NCBI GenBank assembly: GCA_900095095.1
Contig: FMBT01000364.1
Location: 62,001 to 126,000, forward strand
DNA from: Fragilariopsis cylindrus CCMP1102
Taxonomy: Eukaryota > Bacillariophyta > Bacillariophyceae > Bacillariales > Bacillariaceae
Direction: 5' to 3'
DNA length: 64,000 nt
Position numbers and translations under genes: made by a program. Under the pieces are notes generated by a model. The model saw only the letters and a program-made list of their open reading frames with translations. It ran no database searches and had not been told where the DNA came from. Positions 21,823-33,335 of this stretch are shown one piece after another; the first letter of the stretch is position 1; the number at the start of each line of letters is the position of its first letter.

Positions 21823-23496
21823 CTAAAGAGATATCATATATTGTTGGTATATGAAAGTTATAAGCAAACCAACGAGTAACCAAGTCTGCCATTTCCGGAT
21901 GCCCGCGTTTGGATCGTGGAGAAGGATGAAAGGCCACGGACAAATTTTTCCGGAACTATCTTGGTGCTGTTGACTTACTGTAGTAGTTGCGTTGATGCTC
22001 GAAGATCTAGAGGTGAGAAACGGACAAGGGGCTGGAGACTTTTCTTTGCCTTCTTCTCCTTCTTCGTTTGTAGTTGAAGTGGAGGAGATCGGAGTTACTT
22101 TGGTAGAAGAAGCATAACGGTATACTTCTTCCAATGATCGCACCTTTGCTTGAGGCACACTCCCGATTACGTCTAACTCTTCGAATAAACGCATGTTCAT
22201 CAGGAATGCTACATTAGCCTCTTGTACAATTTCCTCGACTGTATTATCATCGAACTGCAAGTCGTTCAATGCTTGACGGTATTTATCTTTGAAGGCTATG
22301 ATAGACCCCTTTAACAAAGGAAAATCATAAAATGCAAGACCCTCTGTTGATCCGTCGGGACCAGAATCTAACATTAATGCTCTTTTAGCAACTCTAGCTA
22401 AAATCGTCCCACCAGATAAATCACCAAGATAACGTGTGTACGCGTGCGCTAACAATAAGATAGGACGTTCCTTCGCGATCACTTCTATCCGATCGATGTA
22501 GTCGCGAGTAGCGGGTGAAATTGGAGGGAGAGTCTCACCATCACCCCAGAAATCAATATCTTCTTGTAGTGCTGATAATCGGTTCAATTCCTTAGGAAAA
22601 TGACATTCTGAGAAATGTTCACTGGCATGTTCGTCCAATGCACGTTCGAGATGCCTATAGACGTGAAAGAGTTGCGCGACGAACAAACCATAAAGGCACG
22701 ATCAATTTTGCCCCTGATGAAATTTTTAACGAAATGCACGGATTCCGCTTCTTATGTGCTTCTTCTGTACCTAGTTTGAGGGCTTCTGATAGTCGCCGTG
22801 ATGGTTGTTGTTGTGGTTCGTCATCGGGATCATTGGAGGAGTCTAAAGAAGGACTAGCGCCTGTTTCTTTTCTTCTACTTTTGGCGGTAATAGGAATTCA
22901 TTGCTATCTTGTTCATCATCTTCGTCTCTCCTTGTTGTGACTATGACGTCCCTGTACCAATCGACTCATAATAGCGGCCAGAGAAAATTTCTCTATATCT
23001 ACGTCTCGATGAAAATTGGCTATCGTTTCGAATAATCCCGCTTGCGTAGGACTTGCATCGATGTGGCTGGGAGGAAGCATTTTAGAAAATATTTCTGACA
23101 CCTCCTCGGGAGATTTTGCCTCCTTGAAGGGACAGGAATGATTCGCAAATACCGGGCATTCCTTCAATCTCGTCGATAGAGGTAACAATGGAGGCGACGA
23201 AGATCCTAGTGTGACGAGGACGAAGAATGATCGTCATCACTGTCGTTATTCTGGAGCGTGTGTGCGTAAGGACATGACGTAATGGATGGATTGCGTTCAG
23301 ATAAAGATGATGTTGCGTCTTTGGTGGTGCTGCTATCGTCGACGGTGATAGACTTCGACTTGGTTGACGCGAACGGACACCCGGAGGAGAGATTTGAATG
23401 ATTACTAAGGTTCTTCATGGATTGATTCGTTACTTTTTCTACTGGTTGTTGTTGTTGTTGTTCTTGTTCTTGTTGTTGTTTTTGTGCAATGATCAT
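21823..23496 (-). CDS. Heme oxygenase, tail-anchored, with multiple Cys-Pro (heme-regulatory-like) motifs (frameshifted)
   Basis: Oxidative heme-cleaving enzyme (heme to biliverdin, CO and iron). The catalytic domain shows EALKLGTEEAHK, whose His is the expected proximal heme ligand, then LFVAQLFHVYRHLERAL, the diagnostic distal-helix YLGDLSGG, and FDDNTVEEIVQEANVAF. The C-terminus ends in a hydrophobic segment, WQTWLLVGLLITFIYQQYM. This is a tail anchor like that of animal HO-1/HO-2, rather than the soluble plastid form. The N-terminal extension and C-terminal linker hold six Cys-Pro motifs: GCPFA, SCPYA, ECPVF, SCPFK, PCPFL and ICPWP. A poly-Gln/Ser N-terminus starts at the ATG at 23496. 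Single-base shifts are needed near 23208, 22920, 22865, 22750 and 22695. A further upstream exon cannot be excluded. Family assignment is strong; heme sensing by the Cys-Pro motifs is inference. Confidence 0.78.
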
Positions 23497-24492
23497 ATCC
23501 TTGTCTATTCCGGTAGCTCCTACACTAACTTACTGTACTGTATGTGAAGTTCTTTTTGAGAATTTCTGATACGTAACGCATACCGTGCAATAGGTACACT
23601 GAACATGAAAGAAAATGGAACTGACAGGACGACGAATGGGGTCCAGCACGATTGATTGTCATAAATAGAAATTGATTCTCGAAGTTCAAGGTAATTGTGA
23701 TTGGTTGCGTGTGCGAATAGAACGAAGAAAGCACAGCTATCCAATGCCCAATCAAAATCACATGCGCTTTACGCGTGTGTTTTTTTTGAAGACCTCATGG
23801 TGATTGCGTGATGTGTGCCATTTTTACAAATTGTTTTTCTACGTACTGTACTACTGTATGATTAATATAACACTTATCTTTCAACAGGATGAAAGATATA
23901 TAATATGTGTCCTAGCTACCTAAGTTCACTAGACTGAAGACTCCTAATTATGTATGTATGTGAATAGTGTTTATTAGAAGTGTGAGCTTAGCTGCTCATG
24001 ATGTTGTGTACAAGTCCATGCATACTACTACTACTACTAGGTGTGCATTCATTAGTGATCGTGTATTACTCTACACTAGCTAGATATAATTTAGATGAGG
24101 AATTGCTGGTTGCACTGTGTATCTTCTTCAGTTCTGTACTCACATGTCACATTTCTACTCTGATAAACACAACATAAATATCAGTCTGTAGCGAACTAAA
24201 TAAGACAAGTAGAAAATTTCAGGGTTAAAATGAAAATTAAAATGGATCCGATGAGTCGAGTGAGTCGATTATTTTCATTGCAAGGTTTTATTGAAGCAAT
24301 ATATTACGACCCATCCGACCAACGATGGGTTTATATTGAATGATGATGTTTTTTGAACAAACAAAAAATGAACAAACCGATGAAAACAAATAATACTAAT
24401 AATACAATAATAGTACATTGATTGATTAAAGCTGTTGGAATTCGGAAAGAAACAAGGAAAATTGATAGAGTTAATTGCTCCTCCATTGAAAT
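23497..24492. other. Divergent intergenic region
   Basis: About 1 kb between the heme oxygenase and aspartyl aminopeptidase genes. It contains TACTGTACTGTA-type words (23533, 23845), a short (ACT)n run near 24025 and a GAGTCGAGTGAGTCGATT motif at 24253-24270. No gene is supported. Confidence 0.45.
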
Positions 24493-27224
24493 ATGAAGTA
24501 CTCGTACATCCATCGATCCTTGCAGAAGAACGTCACTTATCTCATCCAACTGTTTCAAATAATAATGTTGCTAGTAGGAAATAATGAAGGTCTACGTCGT
24601 TGTCAAGCATTGTCTTCAATTTCAATGCCACCGTTGGCAACACCCACCGGAGATCATTTGCCATTAGCAAGAAATGCAATGGACTATTTTGATCGATCGA
24701 CAGATCCGTTCCATGCTGTCAAATCTTCTGTCGATATGGTACGTATGATTACAACAACAAATTAATTCTAGCTAACTACAACAAATATTGACACCTACAC
24801 TCTTATCTTATCATATCATATCTTTCCATTTAAAACCTATATATGCAGTTAAAAGAGGCAGGTTTTGAAGAGCTCGACGAAACAGACCATCGATCACGGT
24901 TGTCATTGGTGGCAAGTACTACTATACACGTAATAAAAGTTCCATAGTTGCTTTTACTGTTGGTGAAGCTTATCGCCCCGGATATGGTGGATTCAAAATT
25001 ATAGGAGCACATACAGATTCGCCCAATTTAAAAATCAAACCACGTTCAAAACGAAGTTTAAAGACTTCCAAATCAATTCAGGTTGGTGTGGAATGTTACG
25101 GTAAGAAGGATGAGATAATAATAAAACTATCATCAGTACTAAATAAAAGAAGGATAAAAAGAAAACTAGCTAATCGCGTAGCTGCATGGAGTTCGTATTC
25201 TAAAGCCGTCTGTCCTTTATACATGTTGTTTGGGTAATCCTATATAGGTGGTGGTTTATGGCACACTTGGTTCGACCGTGATCTTTCATTATCTGGAAGG
25301 GTATTTTGTCGCCGTAATCTTGATAATGATGACGATGGTGCAGAATTCATCGAACAACGTCTTATTAAGGTTCGTGAGCTGTGAGCTGTGAGCTATGATT
25401 ACCGCTTATAGGACTATTTTGGTGGATTTTCACACACTTCATATTCTAATCTGCTCTTATACCTGTTTGCCTCATACTTGCGATTTTATTCATCCTATAT
25501 TTCGGTCTCAAAATACAATTTGTCGATAGATTGATCGACCAATATTGCGTGTAAGTTGTTGTTAGCTATTTTGGAATGTTGCCCAGGTGTGTGTGTGTTC
25601 ACTGTACAGTGTATAGATGATTTTCCTACTTATATCTAACTAATGTAATTATTGTAGGTTCCTAATTTAGCTATTCACTTGCAAACTGCTGAAGAACGAA
25701 AAGGTATGTTTCAAGTGTATGCGAATACCATCTTCGAGATAATACCCTGTTGCAACACGTACATTTTCTGATATTTTTGTTCTTTTCAAAGCTTTTAAGG
25801 TCAACAACGAGGACCATTTAAGTCCCATATTAGCTATGGCTGCACAAAAGGCGCTCACTGGTGATAGCAATGATGATACCAGCACCGAAGATAAGGAAAA
25901 AGATAACGAAGACGGTTGGACGGAATATCAAGAGGTAAGTAGTATATATATTCGAAGATTTTGGAAATCCTACATTATTTATCGTAAGCGTAACTACTAT
26001 TTTTTGCTCACTGAAACTCGTCCGCTTAATTAAAATAAAAATTAATATAAAACACGATAGCCCCTTCTGCTGAAGCTCTTGGCCAGCGAACTGGATATAC
26101 CTATCGAATCAATAGTAGATTTTGAACTCAACTTGTATGATTGCCAGAAATCATCATTGGGGGGGATTTATAATGAATTTGTCAATTCGGCTCGTCTTGA
26201 CAATCTGGCCAGTTGCTACCTGGCGGTTCAAGCCCTTGTGGACTGTACAAAACAGGATGATTTTATTAAAAATGATCAAGATATCAGTATGGTTGTTTTA
26301 TACGATCATGAAGAGATCGGGAGCACTAGCGCGTGAGTCATATTTTTGTCGTGTGCTATGTTTTGGATTCTTTCTTTCTTCTCTGTTGCAGATAATTTCT
26401 AATAGAATGGTCTCTGTCCGCTTCATTCTGTTGCATTGTATTTTAATACGAATATTATATCTTTGGATTATTAAAGTGTTGGAGCCGCAAGTCCTATCTT
26501 GGGAGAGGCTGTGAAAAGAATTTCAGCAGTGTTGAATTCAAAGGAACAAAATGTTGCTCTTTATGACTTATACGAAGCCACTGTACGCAAATCATTTGCT
26601 TTGAGTTCTGATCAGGCTCATGCCTTGCATCCTAATTACGCTTCAAAGGTATGTATTATGGACTAGTTCATCTTCAAAGTTTATTTGACCTGGCGCGCGA
26701 GAGTTTGCAAATTGCTTACATTGCCATATTTCTTCGTTTTTCTTTCGCACTGATTTGAATCTAAGCACGAGAAAAATCACCAACCTCAGATGAATGCCGG
26801 GATGGTGATTAAACGAAATGCAAACCAAAAATATGCGACGTCAGGACCAACCGGAATCATAATGCGAGAGATTGCTCGACGTTCCAATCTACCGCCTTTG
26901 CAAGAATTTATGGTAAGACAAGATTGCGGGTGCGGGTCAACAATCGGTCCCTTAATTTCCTCAACTACGGGTATTAGAGCGGTTGATGTGGGTTGTCCGC
27001 AATTGAGTATGCACAGTATAAGAGAAACTATGGGAGTCTGTGATTGTAAGTATAATTGTACTAAAGGAAAGACTCAGTTTGATTACGGATCTCTGTACTA
27101 TGTTATCTCATCTCGCTTACTTCTCCTTTTTTATGATGTTATCAATATAGTAACCAATGGGTTGGAACTCTTTAAATCCTTCTTTATTCACTTTCGCTCC
27201 GTGGACGATTCCTTAGAACAGTAG
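24493..27224 (+). CDS. DNPEP: Aspartyl aminopeptidase (peptidase family M18), nine exons
   Basis: Zinc metallo-aminopeptidase that removes N-terminal Asp/Glu. Nine exons can be joined: 24493-24738, 24849-25100, 25248-25369, 25658-25703, 25792-25934, 26061-26332, 26477-26648, 26766-27045 and 27151-27224. All introns are GT-AG. Family motifs include [48 protein letters not shown] (metal His and Asp), [24 protein letters not shown] (catalytic Glu) and [15 protein letters not shown] (metal His), with the usual C-terminal [10 protein letters not shown]. In exon 2 a one-base shift near 24890 is needed to reach VVIGGKYYY. An acidic loop (about 25860-25915) is an insertion. The start is either 24493 or the internal ATG at 24565. 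A hydrophobic N-terminus leaves open organelle targeting. Confidence 0.88.
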
Positions 27225-27372
27225 CCTAGCTAGATCTTATTCACTTTTGAAATTGCGAGGAGAGAGAATAAACACATTGCTTATTATATTACTATACTTC
27301 TGAATATTATTGTGTAATTTTCGTCACGTTTAGAGTCGCAACATGAATGTCCCAATATTGATTCCCTTCCCT

Positions 27373-30300
27373 TCAGTCTAAATCCAGCACGACTGGTCCA
27401 GGTTTCCAGGGTGCGCTGATACGCTTCATTCGTAGCTCTTGTATGTTGATGTCCGCAAACCAGGAGTGAGCTAATATATCCTTTTCTCTGAAAGTACCGA
27501 GTCTTTTTGCAGGGTTTTTCTCGAGTAGTCGTTGAATGAGATCACCGAAATCGTCGCTGCAACTCGCACACGGATACCAGCTCTCCGTGCAAATAGCTTC
27601 AAATAATGAAACTTGATCCAAGCCTTCGTAAAAGAAAGGATTTTCGCCCTGGACAACTTCGTAAAGCAAGACCCCGAACGACCAAAAATCGGCACTGCTG
27701 GTGTGTCCATCGTTTTTAATTATCTCAGGCGGCAAGTAATTAGGCGTCCCACACATTGTAAACGCTTGTTCATTCGCTTTCAAAAGCCTGGTGAATCCGA
27801 AATCAGTTATCAATGGCTGTCGCAAGGTATGTTATTAATTGCAAATTAAAATGATGGAACCCAACAATTGGTGGAGAGAATAAGAGATAAAAAAGAATCG
27901 CAGGAGAAAGTGGACGAATGAGTGACCGAACACCTGATAAGTTGTTTTTGGTCTCAGGAGAACCATGAGGAATAACGTCACTTACATATCCATCACTTCC
28001 GATTAGGATGTTCTCCGGTTTTAAGTCCCTATAGATATATCCTCGAGCGTGCATAAAGGATAGGGTGTCAGCTACGATAGAGCAGTAAAATTTTCCTTGT
28101 TCTTCTCCTAAACCACTATCCCATAGATTATTTGGGAGCTTATAATGAATTCGATCGAAAAGTTCGCCACCCGGAGCAAGACTCAGAAGCATAGTTATAT
28201 TATCTTCTTCTTCGTATGTGTTAATTAGTTTGACAACGAATGGATGGTGCAGTTTTCGCATTAGAGAAATTTCTTTCCTTATTCTATCAGCAGCTTTTTC
28301 ATCATTAGCATCGAAATATTGAATCTTCAATGCGTATGGTTTCGTCTTCGTCGACTTCGTGTTTGTCACCAGCCAAACAGTACCGAAGTTACCTTCGCCG
28401 AGAAGACGATGACGTTTTAAATCATCAAGTTGAATTTGCTTTCCTTTGTCAATATCTACACATTGCTTCCCAAAGACTGAGTCAAACTCCTGAAGAGTCA
28501 AGACACCACAAACTGATTCTTCAACAGAAATAGCATTATACTTTGGTTCCACTTGGGTTGGAACGTAATGTTGGGAGTCCGATAAGCTGACAACGAAGCA
28601 TTCGTGACCGAAATAGCCTCCAGTGGTAACAATTTCTTCTTTTCCGTTCTTTTTGGTTATCTTAACTTTTCCTTTTCTCACTATATATAGTGATGGTGTC
28701 GTATTCTTAGTGCCAGTAAATATATCTTCTCCTGCAACAAATTGCTTATCTGAAATCTGCCGTGCAAGGGTATCCAATTGAGTAGCTGAAAGATCTGCCG
28801 CTTTCATTGTTGGAATATTACGAAGTATTTCCTTGGTATGGAATTTCACAATGAGACGGTTCATATCACCAAATAACTTCTCGAAGTTTTGTCTATCGAT
28901 AGTATATGCGACACCATCCGTGAGAGCGATTACCTTAGCTACAGCTGACGCCTGGGATAGATTATTTTCTCCGTAAGAAAACCCTGGGCCATTGATTGAT
29001 CCATCAGCAAAAGAAGTCACCGAACCTTCCTGAATCAGGCAAAAAGGAGAATCCTTGAAAGAGGCAGACAGGTTGTCGTCAGCGTCAAAGGCATGTGCAG
29101 CCATTCCCGCACTTAATTGAATGAGGTCAATTTCTTCCGCGTATTTGAAAAATGGGATTTTGTTTAGAAGTTCCATACGAGTGCTGATGGACCGGGAAAT
29201 TTGTTGCCTTCGAATATGTACAAAATTTGATTGGTGTAATCGTAGTAGAGCCATTTGGTCATCCTCCGCTGTCACTGTTGTCGAACGGTCGCAGGAATAT
29301 ACTAGGGACATTTGACCAAAGACGTCACCTGCTACACCACCCACGACTCTATCACCATCGACGTCAAAACCAACTTCCCCATCTTGTATAATATAGAAGA
29401 AGCAGTCAGGATTACCCTGTTTAGCGATAATGTCTCCTTTTTGGTACTTTACTTTCTCGAATGCGTCAACCATAGGATCTAGCTGAGAAGGCGTCAAATC
29501 TGAGAAGGCAAAATTGTGTCTAAATGATCTTCTGATCAATTTCTTTTCTAAAGGAGTCTTTTCATAATATGGTGGGTTGAATTCAGTTCTTTCGTCCATC
29601 TTCGAATAAATACCAGCGAGCTTGGTTAGACAATCCCGATTCGAGCTCCTGACTGTCTTCGAAGCATGGGTCGTACCTCCTCGCTTTGCTTTGTCAGTTC
29701 CGCTAGCACAAACCGTTGCAAATCCTTGATGGGGATCAACAGTAATGCTGTTATTTCGTAGTTTTGTTTTCGTTGACACGTGGGCGGGCGTATGTGACCG
29801 ATTTGAGTTGAGGATGGAGGATTTAGTTGAATAACTGTCGCCGGATATGTCTATTGGAGTCGACGAAAGGCGTTTTTGAATATCTGAGGTCCCTTTACTA
29901 TCACTGTTATACTGATGATCTCCTGGAAGAATTCCCTTTTCTCCTACAGGTGAATCGATTTTAGATGCAGACAGATCAATGCTATCGATAGACGACGATC
30001 CGCGAAGTTGCCGCGATTTACTAAGATTCTTCTTTCTCTGTTTTTTAACCTTTTTCTTTATGATTGTCTTACTCAAATCACCAGATCTATCTTTCTCGGA
30101 GCGAGATGATTTCTTCGTTTTATCACCACGGTCCTTGATAATTTTTTTTACTTTCAATTTTTTTGAGGATGATTTTATGTGACCACTTGATTGGGATGCT
30201 TGAAAGATGTCGTCAACGTTCAAACTTATGGCGCTTTCTTCCAGCGAATCACCAGCTTGCTCCTCCTTTTTCTCGTCTGGGGAAGATATTTCATTCTGGT

Positions 30301-31800
30301 GCAATACGGTGAAAGATGTGTTGCTATCTCTTGTTGATTTTTTCGTACTGCCATCACGATCCTTTATTTTCTTCTTTTTTATGTTCTTGGTCAATTTCGC
30401 AGGTTGAAATATTTCTTCAACATCCAAACTAATAACACTGCCAGCTAAAGACTCATTAGGGTCTATATCGTGCTGTACGGTAGAATTAGAAATTTCTAGA
30501 CCCCTTTTGCCGGTCTTGTCCTTGTCGTTGTCTTTTTTCTTTTTTTTCTTTTTCACGACTGGTTTAGTGGACCCGATTGAACGAATATTATTGGATGCGT
30601 CTTCGGAAGGTAAATTTTTATCTTTCTTGCTTTTGAAAGTTTTTCTACTGGTAGATCCCGTAATCTTAGTAGGCTTTTTCTTCTTTCCACGCTGTGCTAC
30701 CATAATTCGGCCCTGTCCTTTTTCGTTCTTTGGAGAGGCTTCTACGGATGTAACAGATTCCTCTTCAGCCTCAATTCGTTTCCGTTCTACTTCAGTCTTA
30801 GCCTCTACCTCTGTATCTGCCTCAAATCGTCTCCTTTCATCTTCAGCAAATCTCTTTGATTCTGCTTCGACCTCTTCCAACATTTCCAGTCTCTCATTCT
30901 TTTCGATTTCAAGTCGTTCCTCTCCAGCGTGTTCGTTTTCAATATCTTCTTCGACAGTCCATCTTTCTTCAGTATCTATTCGTATTCTTCCAAGTGTACA
31001 ACCTCCTCATTTTCGAGCCTTTCCTTTTTGAATCTCTCACATTCTGTCCTTTTAAGATCTTCCCCTCTATCGTATCTTGCTTTCTTATCCCGTTCTCTTT
31101 CAATCTTAAGTCGATCACGGTCTCTCTCCTTCTCTTCGTCAAGAGAGCATATATGATTTCTTACAGATTCTGGAGTATCCTGGTTCAATTCTATGGTTGG
31201 TAACGTCATCGATGAGGTGGACGTAGTGAAAGGTGATTCAAATGAACATCCTGCTAATAGTAAACTTCCCGATAATGACAAGGGTAATGAATTCGACTGC
31301 GATATAACATCATGTTTATCAGAAAAAGTTATTGTCGGAGATAAAGTTTGCGACGACGAATCTTCGTTATATGTGTCATCATTTTGTGATGATCTTTGCA
31401 GTTCGGAGACCGAACGCTTCTCGTTCTCTTTTCCTTCGATTTCTTTTACTGTTACTTCTGCAGATACGTGATGTTTGCTTTGTGAAGTCGTATCCGGATC
31501 GGTATTGGCATCCTCCTCCTCATTGAATTGATTTGGTTCAATGGCACTTCCCTTTTCTTCTTGAGCTTGAGCTTGATCAGATGATGCGGACTTTTCTTCA
31601 TTATTGGGGTTTTCTTTGGGTAGCAACCAACGAGTTTCTGAATACATCGTTCCGTTCTTTAAGTAAATTTCTATTTTTTCTTTAGTTTTACCGTTGGGTT
31701 TTTCTTCTTGTTGTTCCTTTACTTTTTTGACAATACCAAAACCTCTATAATCTGTTCCTACCAGAGGGTGGTCTTTGTTAATTGTCATCATTGTCGTCAT
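27373..31800 (-). CDS. cGMP-dependent-type (cyclic-nucleotide-dependent) AGC protein kinase with long N-terminal extension
   Basis: Ser/Thr kinase of roughly 1,400 residues. The N-terminal 400-plus residues are charged coiled coil and Lys-rich disorder, containing two copies of an ISLxVxxIFQ motif. Three cyclic-nucleotide-binding-like domains follow: the first is best preserved (FGQMSLVYSCDRSTTVTA), while the second (FSYGENNLSQ) and third (FGHECFVVSLSDS) have lost the phosphate-binding Arg. The kinase domain has GEGNFGTVW, YALKIQ, YRDLKPENIL, DFGF, CGTPNYLPPE and the substrate-anchoring WSFGVLLYE. One intron (27817-27985) splits it between SDGY and PLITDFGF. The coiled coil crosses one frameshift near 30976-30990. 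The architecture matches PKG of ciliates, apicomplexans and diatoms. Ligand (cGMP or other) cannot be told from sequence. The C-terminal AGC tail is short. Confidence 0.85.
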
Positions 31801-32272
31801 TGCTTTGCTTTGATGATAAATCTACCTAAATGATTACGTCACTACTAGTCAGTCGCTATAGATATTCCTTGGAACGACAAATATAAATAGCACGCCGTTC
31901 GGACTTTTAATCGTAGCACTCTGTTTCCCATGCACGTATTGCGATCAGTGGAAAGAAGTGAGGCATACGTTCATCTCAGTTGAGTGATCGGTGCACTGGC
32001 TTTCGGTTTGATGATGTGTGTGTTTCGATTTTCGATCCTACTTTTTTGACCTTGATGTGTGAAAGAAGTCACAGAAAAAGAAATTATAAAATGAACGAAA
32101 CCGCGTACAATGTCAATTGACAATGTCAATTGACAAGAAGCCATATATTTTTCAATCGAGTCATGCATCATGGTTATTTTGGATCTGGAGAGCTTACAAA
32201 AAGAAAGAAAATCAATTACTGTAGACAATTAGACTCAAGAACCTTACATAGACACAAAAGTATTGGTAGATC
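31801..32272. other. Upstream region of the kinase gene
   Basis: About 470 bases between the kinase start and a possible small gene on the same strand. It holds the twin palindromes at 32111-32135. No gene is recognised. Confidence 0.45.
32111..32135. promoter_or_regulatory. Two copies of the palindrome TGTCAATTGACA
   Basis: A perfect 12-bp palindrome occurs at 32111-32122 and again at 32124-32135, one base apart. It lies about 310 bases upstream of the kinase start codon. A paired transcription-factor site is an inference. Confidence 0.4.
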
Positions 32273-32571
32273 TCATCTCTGGAGTTGTGATACCAGGGCA
32301 TCCACCAACGGCTTAAGGAATTTGACATCAAGAGCTGCTAACTTAGTGAAGATGATGTTGGTGGCATAGTACAAATAAAGCACACAGAGAACAGGTGGCA
32401 TTGTATAGACAAAGTTTGGTGGTAGAGTCAAATTCCAGTACATCAAGAGAGGAGACACACACAACAGATAAAATAACAGTACAGTGTTGTCTCTTAGTAC
32501 TACATTAATAAATAATAAAGTTGGTAGTATGGTTGTTTCATATGGTGTTAGAAGGAAGGAATGTCATTCAT
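32273..32571 (-). CDS. Possible small two-span membrane protein (unrecognised)
   Basis: An open stretch of about 100 codons on the minus strand is strongly hydrophobic and amphipathic in a protein-like way. It runs LLFINVVLRDNTVLLFYLLC, then PPNFVYTMPPVLCVLYLYY, and ends FLKPLVDALVSQLQR before a stop. Starting at the ATG at 32571 (MNDIPSF) requires one single-base shift near 32551, the same kind of shift seen in neighbouring genes. Otherwise the first ATG is internal, at 32440. I do not recognise the family. The length and two membrane spans suggest a small ER or organelle membrane subunit, but it may be chance. Confidence 0.32.
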
Positions 32572-33335
32572 TTTTTGTTGATGTCAATCAATGTGCATGT
32601 TTGATGATGTGTATCTTTATGGGATCTTACACAACACGATGTATGTAAAGTTAAGACCTATAGACTGAAAGTGAAATTACAGACCCAAAAATGTAACCTC
32701 CAGTACATTAGTGCGTAACATAACTTAAAGTACTGTAAAATTGGTCATATCTCAAAAATAAAAACACACATGACATGCTGTCCTGTGCCGCAGCAAAAAG
32801 CAGTGGTTATGATATGATAGTGATAAATCAATATTCATTATCTACTTTGAATTAGTGTTGATTTTACAAAAAATTCCCTGCTTAAAAAAAGTAGTGGACA
32901 AATTTGTAAGTGAATTGGTGATTTTACCCCTAACTCTAATCTTCACGACTCAACGTTTTACGTGCTGTACAAACACATCTCAGTAGGGCCTAGGACCTAC
33001 ATACAAAAGCAAAGAGGTCATTCCCTTTTTCAATTAATCTGCTGCGGTATTACTGAGTACTATTCGAAAGACCACAACATCACCACTTACTTTAGGTTTA
33101 TACTACCGGTACTATCATCATTGTCTGTGGTCACATCAATCCTCTCTCGTTTCTTTCCAGTGCCGTTGTCGACAGTTACTCATAGTCTTAATCGTTTTTT
33201 TTCAGTGCCGTTGTCGACAGTTACTCATAGTCTTAATCGTCGGTTTTTCAGTTCGGTGTTGCCCATTTAAAATTATAAAAAAAGCTAAGCAAAGCAAAGC
33301 AAAGCAACCAAAATAATCCACAGCAATTAATTAAT
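32572..33335. other. Intergenic region with tandem repeat
   Basis: About 760 bases upstream of the PRA1 gene. The only clear structure is the two-copy 45-base-period tandem repeat at 33158-33239 and a short (GCAAA)n tract at 33284-33306. Confidence 0.45.
33158..33239. repeat. Two-copy tandem repeat, 37 identical bases, period 45
   Basis: The 37-base unit beginning CAGTGCCGTTGTCGACAG occurs at 33158-33194 and 33203-33239 with no mismatch. It lies in the upstream region of the PRA1 gene. Confidence 0.85.

Noticed and set aside
24013-24040. (ACT)n and other short microsatellites as candidate regulatory elements
   Set aside because: Short simple repeats are common throughout this DNA and carry no specific support.
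30507-31203. Plus-strand Phe/Ser-rich open frames opposite the kinase gene
   Set aside because: Antisense of Lys/Glu-rich coding sequence; poly-Phe and Ser runs are the expected complement.
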